Source of the DNA: JAWLFY01 sp964462125
Lineage (GTDB): Bacteria; Planctomycetota; Planctomycetia; Pirellulales; Pirellulaceae
DNA: 17,540 nucleotides
Assembly: GCA_964462125.1 (NCBI GenBank)
Contig: CAYWXT010000105.1
Coordinates: 1-17,540, forward strand
Direction: 5' to 3'
A model generated the notes under the pieces. The model did no database searches. It was not told where the DNA came from and worked only from the letters and a program-made list of their open reading frames with translations. Positions within the stretch are counted from its first letter, which is position 1; every line of letters begins with the position of its first letter. Positions 6,669 to 13,484 of this stretch are shown piece by piece. The position numbers and the translations under genes were made by a program.

Positions 6669-9600
6669 CGCTGGCACCGCTCGCACGAGGTGCCAAGCTG
6701 TTCGGTGTCGTGTCCGACCGTTCAGCCCCCGCGGTTGTGGCGGCAGCGCGGGATTTTCACGATGACTTTCCCGCGCACGAGCTGGTGCTCCGCACCCCAG
6801 AACAGCTGGCCGGTCTAACCGATGCGGCGATCATGGAACTTTGGGAGGATGCCGACGCGTTGCTCTTTGGCGCCGTCTTCGGCGAAGCGGCCCCCCGATT
6901 GCTCCGCTTGCTGGAGACCGACCCTCCCCCCTCGGCTGCGACGATCTTTGCGGTTTCCAGCGATCGGCGGTTGGCGCGAGCCAGCCGTTTTGATGGCGAT
7001 CACCCTTTGAGCGAACTCGACCAAGAGGCCCTGGATGGCATTACGAGTCAACCGCCGGCAGGCGAGTCGCTGTCGCAGCACTTCGCGACACTCATCACCG
7101 CCTACCCCGATCAAGTGAAGTGGTTGCGAGGTCGTCACTATTGGCAGGCGCGTGGAAGCGACAACCTGCGCGGGCTACTCGGTTGGCTGCTGCTCTCCGG
7201 CGCCGAGGCGGAGAATGTTTCTGCCCCGGCCGAGCGGGCTGCGGTCCGTTTTTACCGGGACGGCCGAACGATCTCCGCCGCATCGCTCGACGAGGCGCTC
7301 GAGAGCGACCGTGCCGCGGGCCTCGTCGTTGTCGTCGACTATGACACGGGTGACCAGAGTGGAAAGCGTGAGGTGCATGACGCGCTGAGTGATCAGATCC
7401 AGGCCCAGGGACTTGACTGCGTCTCGGTGTTTGCCCAGTGGGGCGCGGCCAGCGTCGAGGCGGTCGAGTCGTTGGCGACGCGAGTGGACCAGCCTCGTCT
7501 AGCCGCAATGGTGATTCTGCAGGACTTTGTCGTCGGCGGTGGTGAACATCGCCAGCAGGCGGACGAGGCGTTTGAGAAACTCGGCGTGCCGGTGCTGAAG
7601 GCGATCCGATTGACCGAGCGAACCGAGGTCCAGTGGCGTCTGTCGCCCGATGGCCTGCCCTGGGACAGTGTGCATTATCGCCTAGCGATGCCGGAGCTGC
7701 AGGGGCAGAGTCAGCCGATCGTGGTGGCGGCGACAGAGCCGCCGCAGATCGACCGACTGACCGGAATTCAACTGCGTCTCCTTCACCCGATCGACGACCA
7801 GATCGCCGACGTGGCCAAGCGTTTGGGCAACTGGCGGTCGCTTCGGACGACCGACAACGCTGATAAGAAAATCGGCATCATCTTCTACAACCATCCGCCA
7901 GGTCGCCACAATATCGGTGCGGATAATCTGAACGTGGTCGATTCGCTCTTTGATCTGCTGCATGAACTGAGCGAGCGTGGTTACACCGTCGGTGAGCTGC
8001 CTACATCGCCGGAAACGCTGCTTGAGATGTTGCAGGACCGTGCGGTGAACCTGCCGGAAAATCGCCAGGAACTCGCCGCGATGCGTGAGCGGGTCACGAC
8101 CGTTCCCGCTGTCCAGTACACGCGGTGGTTTGAGACGTTGCCCGAGTCGGTTCGCCGCGAGATGGCCGACGGACCCTTGGCGGCGTTGATCCCGCAGGTG
8201 CGGCAAGCGTTCGACACCGACGAGGTCGCGATCGCGCGTCAGTTGATCCAGCGCCGGATCACGGACATCCGGCACATGCTCGAGGGGACGCAACATCGCT
8301 CGCAGCCTCGCGCCCTGAATCTATTGGACCAGCTCGAAGCCGCTTATGGCGAGGTCATGGAAGGAGACGCCGATTGGGCGGCGATTGAACAGCTGACCGC
8401 CGCGCTCACCCGCACCGGTATCGAAGCCTTGAGCGGGTGGGGTGAACCGCCGGGTCACCTCATGACACATCAGGAGGAATTGTTGTTGCCGGGAATTCGG
8501 TTCGGCAACGTCTTTGTTGCTCCGCAGCCCCCGCGTGGCTGGGAACTTGACGAGGAGTTGCTGCACGCGAACACCACCTTCCCACCACCGCATCAATACC
8601 TCGGTTTCTACCACTGGCTGCGCGATGACTTTGGCGCCGATGCGCTGGTGCATTTTGGGCGGCATTCGACCTACGAATTTTTGCCGGGACACCGTGTCGG
8701 GTTGACCCGCTCGGACTACCCCATGATTGTCGCCGGTGAGCTGCCGGGGATTTATCCCTACATCGTCGATGGGGTCGGGGAGGGCATTCAGGCGAAACGT
8801 CGCGGTCTGGCCGTGGTGGTCGATCACCTCACCCCACCCCTGAGCAGCACCCCACTGTACGATCGGTTGCTCGAACTTCGTCAACTGGTCGAGACGTACG
8901 AAGCGGGGTCCAGCGGGGCGCAGGAAACACCCACGCAGCAGCGGATCATCGGTGAGATTCGACGGTTGGTCGACGAACTCGACCTGACGCAGGCGCTGGT
9001 GGCCGGCATGGGCGACGTCCTCGATCAACGGGGCATTACCTTCGCCCAGGTCGAGGGCAATCTGTTGGTGCATGAAGTCGGTCACTACCTCACGAAATTG
9101 CAGGAAGACTTCATGCCGATGGGGCTGCATGTCTTCGGTCGGCCCTGGGATCAAGAAGCCATCGACACGATGATCGAATCGATCGGCGAGTCTGCTGGCG
9201 AGCCGACGCGACATCGATTGACGATCTCGCCCCGGCGCGAGATGGATGCCCTGCTGGCCGGCCTGGAGGGGCGATTCGTCGCCCCCGGCAACGGCAACGA
9301 TCCGGTGCGTTCCCCGGAGGTTTTGCCGACCGGCCGCAACTTTCACGCTCTGAACAACAGCCTGATTCCGACCAAGCTGGCGTGGAAACTCGGTTCGGAG
9401 ATGGCCGAGCAGGCGAGGGAGGGCAATCCAGAGCACGGCAGCGAGGCGGTGGTGCTGTGGGCCTCCGATACGGTACGGGACGACGGGGCGATGGTCGCCT
9501 TTGGGCTAAACATGTTGGGAATCGAGCCGCAGTGGAACAGCCGCGGCATTTTGCAGGGCATCGCGCGGATGGATTTGCCCGCGGGACGTGACCGCCGCGA

Positions 9601-10951
9601 CGTCGTCTTCACCACCTCGGGGCTGTTTCGCGATCTCTACCAGAACCTGCTGGTTTGGCTTGATCGCGCCGTATTGCTGGCGCTGGACGCATCGTCCGAG
9701 ACGATTGTGGCCGAGCATCCCGAGCTGCAGTCCGCCCTTGCCGCGGCACTGGCGCCGCTGGACCAATGGCGGGACCCGGGTAGCGAGCCGATTGAGACCA
9801 ATCGCGTCGCGCAACACTGGATCGCCACGGCGGCTGCGGCGCTGCAGGAAGGGGACGATCCGATCCAAGCTGGACGGCTGGCGGCGTTCCGCATTTTCGG
9901 AGATGCTCCGGGTGCCTATGGCGCCGGGGTCAACCGGCTGGTTGAACGCTCTGGAGCTTGGCAGAGGCGCGACGAGATCGCCGACGCCTATCTGCAGCGG
10001 ATGGGCCACGCATACGGCGATGGCGCTGACGGCGAAGCGACTCAAGCGGCCTTCAAAAACGCATTGAACGACGTCCGGCGAACCTACCTCGGCCGCGCAT
10101 CGAACCTATACGGTCTGCTTGATAATAACGATGCCTTCGACTACCTCGGCGGCCTCAACCTGGCGGTGGAGCGTGTCAGCGGCAACGCGCCGCGAAACCG
10201 TGTTGTCGATCTATCCGATTCCGATCGGCCCAGCGTCGAACCTCTCGAACGGGCGGTCCTTGCTGAACTCCAAGGCCGCTATCTGAATCCCGCCTGGATC
10301 CAACCGCTGATGAATCACGGCTACAGTGGCGCGCGGACCATGGGGTCGCAGTTTTTTGAGAATTTCTGGGGCTGGCAAGTGACCAATCCCGAGATGATCA
10401 CCGACGGCATGTGGCAGGAAATCCAGTCGGTCTATATCGATGACAAATACGACCTTGGTGTCGATGAATTCCTTCGCGAAGATTCCAACAGCCACGTTCG
10501 CGCCAACATGTTGGCGGTAATGCTCGTGGCGATGCAAAAAGGTTTTTGGAACGCCGAGTTGGAAACGAAAGAACAGATCGCTCGCGAGTTTGCCGAGTTG
10601 GTCGCCGACCACGGGTTGCCCGGCAGCGGCCACACGCGGCCGGATCACCCGATGCTGGACTGGATCGAGCCCCAGCTTCCAGCGGAACTGAGCGAGCGTC
10701 TGCGTGAAATCCGGCTGGCCGCCCAGGTCAGCAAACCGGAACCGCCGACAGATCCCAGCGTCGTCCGCGAAATTGAAACGGCCCAGGAAGATTCATCGCC
10801 AGAATCGCCGCCGCCCGCTTTGACGGAGCGGGGCAAGCATCCGGCTCAAGAGTCCTCACGGAACTGGACCGCCTTCGTTGCTCCTATCGTCGTTGTTCTG
10901 CTTTTAACCGGCGGTCTGCTTGCCGGCGCACGGGGAGGGAGGCGACGCTAA
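6620..10951 (+). CDS. Membrane-anchored CobN/Mg-chelatase H-family protein
   Basis: A 1443-residue protein of the family that inserts cobalt or magnesium into tetrapyrroles (CobN, BchH/ChlH), here placed outside the cytoplasmic membrane. Residues 1-24 form a signal peptide (RR, then VAVVLLLTLAPLARGA). The C-terminus has a Pro/Glu-rich linker, a single helix (VAPIVVVLLLTGGLLAG) and an RRR stop. The chelatase body is full length: HFGRHSTYEFLPG (678-690, matching the family GTHG..EWLPG block), YPYIVDGVGEGIQAKRR, DHLTPPLSSTPLYDRL, GLHVFGRPW, PTGRNFHALN...IPTKLAW, LWASDTVRDDGAMVAFGL, TTSGLFRDLYQNL, GAYGAGVNRLVE, and NPAWIQPLMNHGYSGA. AAGG 9 bases upstream supports ATG 6620. It follows a cobalamin riboswitch and leads an operon with ExbB-like and DUF2149 genes; no CobS/CobT ATPase partners are seen. 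Related anchored CobN-like proteins include HmuS of Bacteroidota haem operons, so removal of metal from a corrinoid or haem is as likely as cobalt insertion. Confidence 0.93.
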   Translation: MPKFLGRRCVAVVLLLTLAPLARGAKLFGVVSDRSAPAVVAAARDFHDDFPAHELVLRTPEQLAGLTDAAIMELWEDADALLFGAVFGEAAPRLLRLLETDPPPSAATIFAVSSDRRLARASRFDGDHPLSELDQEALDGITSQPPAGESLSQHFATLITAYPDQVKWLRGRHYWQARGSDNLRGLLGWLLLSGAEAENVSAPAERAAVRFYRDGRTISAASLDEALESDRAAGLVVVVDYDTGDQSGKREVHDALSDQIQAQGLDCVSVFAQWGAASVEAVESLATRVDQPRLAAMVILQDFVVGGGEHRQQADEAFEKLGVPVLKAIRLTERTEVQWRLSPDGLPWDSVHYRLAMPELQGQSQPIVVAATEPPQIDRLTGIQLRLLHPIDDQIADVAKRLGNWRSLRTTDNADKKIGIIFYNHPPGRHNIGADNLNVVDSLFDLLHELSERGYTVGELPTSPETLLEMLQDRAVNLPENRQELAAMRERVTTVPAVQYTRWFETLPESVRREMADGPLAALIPQVRQAFDTDEVAIARQLIQRRITDIRHMLEGTQHRSQPRALNLLDQLEAAYGEVMEGDADWAAIEQLTAALTRTGIEALSGWGEPPGHLMTHQEELLLPGIRFGNVFVAPQPPRGWELDEELLHANTTFPPPHQYLGFYHWLRDDFGADALVHFGRHSTYEFLPGHRVGLTRSDYPMIVAGELPGIYPYIVDGVGEGIQAKRRGLAVVVDHLTPPLSSTPLYDRLLELRQLVETYEAGSSGAQETPTQQRIIGEIRRLVDELDLTQALVAGMGDVLDQRGITFAQVEGNLLVHEVGHYLTKLQEDFMPMGLHVFGRPWDQEAIDTMIESIGESAGEPTRHRLTISPRREMDALLAGLEGRFVAPGNGNDPVRSPEVLPTGRNFHALNNSLIPTKLAWKLGSEMAEQAREGNPEHGSEAVVLWASDTVRDDGAMVAFGLNMLGIEPQWNSRGILQGIARMDLPAGRDRRDVVFTTSGLFRDLYQNLLVWLDRAVLLALDASSETIVAEHPELQSALAAALAPLDQWRDPGSEPIETNRVAQHWIATAAAALQEGDDPIQAGRLAAFRIFGDAPGAYGAGVNRLVERSGAWQRRDEIADAYLQRMGHAYGDGADGEATQAAFKNALNDVRRTYLGRASNLYGLLDNNDAFDYLGGLNLAVERVSGNAPRNRVVDLSDSDRPSVEPLERAVLAELQGRYLNPAWIQPLMNHGYSGARTMGSQFFENFWGWQVTNPEMITDGMWQEIQSVYIDDKYDLGVDEFLREDSNSHVRANMLAVMLVAMQKGFWNAELETKEQIAREFAELVADHGLPGSGHTRPDHPMLDWIEPQLPAELSERLREIRLAAQVSKPEPPTDPSVVREIETAQEDSSPESPPPALTERGKHPAQESSRNWTAFVAPIVVVLLLTGGLLAGARGGRRR

Positions 10952-10964
10952 GCGGCGCCGTGCC

Positions 10965-11480
10965 ATGTCTGACCTGAACTTAATCTCCATCGCCCACCAA
11001 TTTGTTCGCTGGCTGCTGGTCCCCACCGTCGGCCTGCTGCTGGTGCTCGTCTTGGTCGCGATCTGGGAAGCCGGAATCCTGATCGGCGAACGCTGCAGGG
11101 GTTTGCGGATGATGCGCCAGCAGGGTGATTGGCAGGCATTGCAGCGGTACGGTCGCCTGCGAATCGAACGTGCCGACATTCTCGCCCGCGTCGCCCCGAT
11201 GCTCGGTCTGATGGGCACCTTGATCCCGCTGGGCCCCGGCATCGCCGCCCTTTCCCGCGGTCAGTTCGACGTGCTCGCCGACGCCGTCAGCATCGCCTTT
11301 GACACGACCGTCATCGGGTTGGCTGTCGGGATTCTCGGGTTCATCATCGGGCGGCTACGACGGCGCTGGTACGACGCCATCTTGGACGCCTGGGAATTCG
11401 CGCAGCCGACCGTGGGTGATCCCGATCCGCGGGCTCCGAATGCTTCGACAGAGCACCACCAGCAGCCGGGGGCATCATGA
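10965..11480 (+). CDS. ExbB/TolQ/MotA-type proton-channel family protein
   Basis: A 171-residue inner-membrane protein with three helices: about 16-40 (LLVPTVGLLLVLVLVAIW), 73-97 and 108-130. The last two carry the ExbB/TolQ channel signature, APMLGLMGTLIPLGPGIAAL followed by AFDTTVIGLAVGILGFIIG, with the threonines where ExbB has its channel threonines. The loop between helices 1 and 2 is short (about 33 residues) compared with E. coli ExbB. The start at ATG 10965 leaves 13 bases after the chelatase stop; an in-frame TTG at 10920 would overlap that gene. GGAGGGAGG lies about 20 bases upstream, so the ribosome site is not ideal. It overlaps the DUF2149 gene by ATGA. It probably forms a proton-driven motor with that protein and powers the adjacent chelatase. 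Confidence 0.88.
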   Translation: MSDLNLISIAHQFVRWLLVPTVGLLLVLVLVAIWEAGILIGERCRGLRMMRQQGDWQALQRYGRLRIERADILARVAPMLGLMGTLIPLGPGIAALSRGQFDVLADAVSIAFDTTVIGLAVGILGFIIGRLRRRWYDAILDAWEFAQPTVGDPDPRAPNASTEHHQQPGAS

Positions 11481-11782
11481 GCAGGCGAGCCTGGGGTTGT
11501 TCACGTTTCGACGCGGCGGACGACGAACCGCTCGCGGCGATGTCGAACTTGGTCGACATCATGCTCGTGTTCGCCTGCGGACTGATTGCGGCGCTGGCGG
11601 CGCAGCAGCAGGCGCCGTTGCGGCACCGTGGCGGGCAGCAGCAGGTCGTTGAGGGGCGTGAAATCCCGGATGTCCCCTCCGGGGTCGGGGAGCTCGGCAG
11701 CGGCTATCAAGCCATGGGTCGAGTCTATCGTGACTCCCAGTCGGGCAAGATGGTGCTCATCGGGCCGAGCGAGCAGGACTAG
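11477..11782 (+). CDS. DUF2149 protein, ExbD-like partner
   Basis: A 101-residue protein with a short N-terminal cytoplasmic part, one helix (about 22-42: MSNLVDIMLVFACGLIAALA) and an extracytoplasmic tail of about 60 residues rich in Gln and Gly. The block EPLAAMSNLVDIMLVF parallels ExbD/TolR, in which an aspartate at the start of the single helix (D25 in E. coli ExbD) carries protons; here it would be Asp27. DUF2149 genes typically accompany CobN-like plus MotA/TolQ/ExbB genes. The ATGA overlap with the preceding gene suggests coupled translation and a defined complex. The stop is only 17 bases before the -35 of the next promoter. Confidence 0.85.
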   Translation: MSRRAWGCSRFDAADDEPLAAMSNLVDIMLVFACGLIAALAAQQQAPLRHRGGQQQVVEGREIPDVPSGVGELGSGYQAMGRVYRDSQSGKMVLIGPSEQD

Positions 11783-11799
11783 TTCCGCTGGCTCCTCCG

Positions 11800-11828
11800 T
11801 TGACGCTTCGCGGCCGACCGAATATCTT
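11800..11828 (+). promoter_or_regulatory. Promoter of the pseudopilin-cob operon (copy 2 of the cassette)
   Basis: TTGACG at 11800-11805, a 17-base spacer and TATCTT at 11823-11828, matching the promoter of copy 1. Transcription would begin near 11834-11836, just before the riboswitch. Confidence 0.6.
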
Positions 11829-11833
11829 CAGGG

Positions 11834-12008
11834 ACGATCGAGGTGTCGGCGGGAGGTGTGATCCCGTCGAAGAATAGGGAAAACGGTGCAAATCCGTTGC
11901 GGTCCCGCCGCTGTAACCGGAGACGAACGCTGCACATGCCACTGCGGAAACGCGGGAAGGCGCAGCCGGTAGGGTTGATCCGGAAGCCAGAAGACCTGCC
12001 TCTGATTG
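11834..12008 (+). ncRNA. Cobalamin riboswitch (copy 2)
   Basis: The same ordered elements as copy 1: AGGT at 11841-11844, AATAGGGAA, CGGTGCAAATCCG, GCGG...CCGCTGTAAC, GCCACTG, and the B12 box GAAGCCAGAAGACCTGCC at 11983-12000 whose ACCT (11994-11997) closes P1. It precedes a DUF1559 gene, a lipoprotein gene and cobQ-cobO-cobT-cobS. The 217 bases between it and the first start codon contain a small ATCAC/GTGAT hairpin (12044-12060) but no clear terminator with a T-run, so the switching mechanism is not evident. Confidence 0.93.
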
Positions 12009-12225
12009 GTTTTTCAAAGAGTTTCCTCCCGGGTGTCGGTGGAATCACAGTGTCAGTGATCGCTGCGACGCAACGGTCCATCCCGCCGGTTTGTTATGCC
12101 TCCGGTGCCCCTATCGGATGCCTGAAGCGACCGCGGACGACATTGCCCCGGCTCTGATTCGTCACGAGGCGGCTCTTTTGTCGGCCTGCGCCCGAAGCGG
12201 CGTAGAGAGCAACGAGGAGTTTGCA

Positions 12226-13119
12226 GTGCCGCGTTCTTCTGATCATCGTGTCGCGCTGCGCCGCGGTTTTACGCTGGTCGAGTTATTGGTCGTTATCGCG
12301 ATCATCGGGGTCTTGGTGGGATTGTTGTTGCCCGCCGTCCAGGCGGCCCGTGAAGCGGCGCGCCAGATGAGCTGCAAAAACAATCTTCGGCAAATTGGCT
12401 TGGCCTGTCACATGTACGCCAACGCGAACGCAGACTATTGGCCGCCTGCTGCCGACACAACCAACAATCGGCGTTGGTTTGGCGCACGCGATTCAAGCGA
12501 AGATCTCTATGACGCGCGCCGAGGTCCGCTTTCGCCCTATTTCGAGAGCAACGAAGGACTCAAGCGTTGTCCCTCATTTGGGAACTATTCCCAAGATTCA
12601 GAGAACTCCATTTGCAACGGAAACGCGGCGGCCTTTGAAGCTGGAAGCGGCGGTTACGGCTACAACCACTACTACGTTGGCGGGACCTGGTATTTGTATG
12701 GCTGGGCATCTCCTCGGTCGCGGCTACAGACGTCGAACATGCGTGACATCGAGGCGTTGAGCCAAACCGTGGCGTTTGCCGACACGGCGTTCACCTGCGG
12801 TTCGCCCGAGTCCTTCGCGATCGAGTACGGGTTTCTTGAGCCTCCTTTTTTTGTCAATGGGCCTCATCCGCTGCTATCACCGGCAACACCCTGGCGCGCC
12901 AATCCGTCCATTCATTTCCGCCACGGTGGGACGACGGCCAACGCGCTGTGGTGTGACGGGCGGGTGACGGTGGCCGCGATGTCTGGGACCGCTGACGGGA
13001 GCAGTTACTACGGGGGGCAACCGAGCGATCTGAATGTCGGTTGGTTCGGGCCCATGGACAGTAATGTGTTGTTCGACGTTCGAGGGAAGTTACCGTCTGA
13101 CATGGGAGGCGTGCGGTGA
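12226..13119 (+). CDS. DUF1559 pseudopilin-like protein (H-X9-DG type)
   Basis: A 297-residue protein with a type IV prepilin-like N-terminus: a basic leader ending RRG, then FTLVELLVVIAIIGVLVGLLLPAV, with cleavage expected between Gly and Phe and the invariant Glu at +5. The body is the DUF1559 domain of planctomycetes (AAREAARQMSCKNNLRQIGLACHMY near the start) and it ends with the hallmark H-X9-DG block HGGTTANALWCDG. The GTG start at 12226 is chosen because GAGGAG lies 7 bases upstream; the frame stays open to 12091 but that part lacks family features. It is the first gene after riboswitch copy 2, so its expression should follow cobalamin status. DUF1559 proteins are abundant in planctomycetes and mostly of unknown role; surface or periplasmic assembly via a type II-like system is likely. 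A link with corrinoid uptake is inference from position. Confidence 0.9.
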   Translation: MPRSSDHRVALRRGFTLVELLVVIAIIGVLVGLLLPAVQAAREAARQMSCKNNLRQIGLACHMYANANADYWPPAADTTNNRRWFGARDSSEDLYDARRGPLSPYFESNEGLKRCPSFGNYSQDSENSICNGNAAAFEAGSGGYGYNHYYVGGTWYLYGWASPRSRLQTSNMRDIEALSQTVAFADTAFTCGSPESFAIEYGFLEPPFFVNGPHPLLSPATPWRANPSIHFRHGGTTANALWCDGRVTVAAMSGTADGSSYYGGQPSDLNVGWFGPMDSNVLFDVRGKLPSDMGGVR

Positions 13120-13457
13120 AACTTAATATCACTTACTCGATTTTAGGTATTTGCTTGCTGGTCGCGTTCTCGACCGGATGCGGGAAAAACGAACCCGACG
13201 TGATTTCGATTCCAGATCCCTACGTCACGGTGATTGGCTTGGACGGTGAGAAGCGATCCATTCAGAGTGCCGAGTTGTATGACCCGCAGACGGGGCGTCC
13301 AGCCGTCCAAAGTGTCCTGGCGATTGATCGGGAATCGAATCGCCGGGAGTTTGTTGACTTGGATCAGCTGTCGGCAGAGGCGCAGATGGACGCTCGTTAC
13401 ATCCTGGTGACCGACGATTCGGCAGATCCAGATCCGCCGGAATCCGATCACCGCTGA
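13116..13457 (+). CDS. Small predicted lipoprotein, unknown function
   Basis: A 113-residue protein with a lipoprotein signal peptide: MKLN, a hydrophobic stretch ITYSILGICLLVAF, then STGC with the lipidated Cys22. The mature part is short, acidic and ends in an Asp/Pro-rich tail (DDSADPDPPESDHR), with no domain that I recognise. The GTG start overlaps the DUF1559 stop by GTGA and has GGGAGG 6 bases upstream, so the two genes are translationally coupled. It probably works with the pseudopilin-like protein at the membrane. Co-transcription with cob genes from a cobalamin riboswitch suggests, but does not show, a corrinoid-related role. Confidence 0.8.
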   Translation: MKLNITYSILGICLLVAFSTGCGKNEPDVISIPDPYVTVIGLDGEKRSIQSAELYDPQTGRPAVQSVLAIDRESNRREFVDLDQLSAEAQMDARYILVTDDSADPDPPESDHR

Positions 13458-13484
13458 GCAATCAAACCACCCGCGGAGAAGCTG

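Larger units (their letters stand above)
11793..12008 (+). repeat. Promoter-riboswitch cassette, direct repeat copy B
   Basis: Second copy of the segment at 6250-6465, in the same direction. Similarity begins near the -35 and fades soon after the B12 box, so the repeated unit is the whole control cassette and not just the aptamer. Such long direct repeats could recombine and delete the three chelatase-operon genes between them. Confidence 0.85.

Noticed and set aside
9071..9085. HEVGH (residues 818-822 of the chelatase), which looks like a zinc-protease HExxH motif
   Set aside because: It sits at the place of a normal conserved CobN-family segment just before GLHVFG, and the surrounding sequence is chelatase, so a protease active site is not supported.
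8321..9436. Long minus-strand open frame (371 codons) opposite the chelatase gene
   Set aside because: It lies wholly antisense to the strongly supported CobN-like gene, has no domain resemblance, and is the kind of shadow frame expected in GC-rich coding DNA. The 204-codon frame at 7682-8296 is rejected for the same reason.
12044..12060. ATCAC/GTGAT hairpin after riboswitch copy 2 as a terminator
   Set aside because: The stem is short, AT-containing and not followed by a T-run, so it does not meet the form of an intrinsic terminator.
11757..12157. Open frames overlapping riboswitch copy 2 on both strands
   Set aside because: They are translations of the aptamer sequence. Similar frames appear over copy 1, which reflects the duplicated RNA rather than genes.
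12091..12225. N-terminal extension of the DUF1559 protein from TTG 12091
   Set aside because: The prepilin leader and GAGGAG ribosome site place the start at GTG 12226; the extra 45 residues have no family resemblance.
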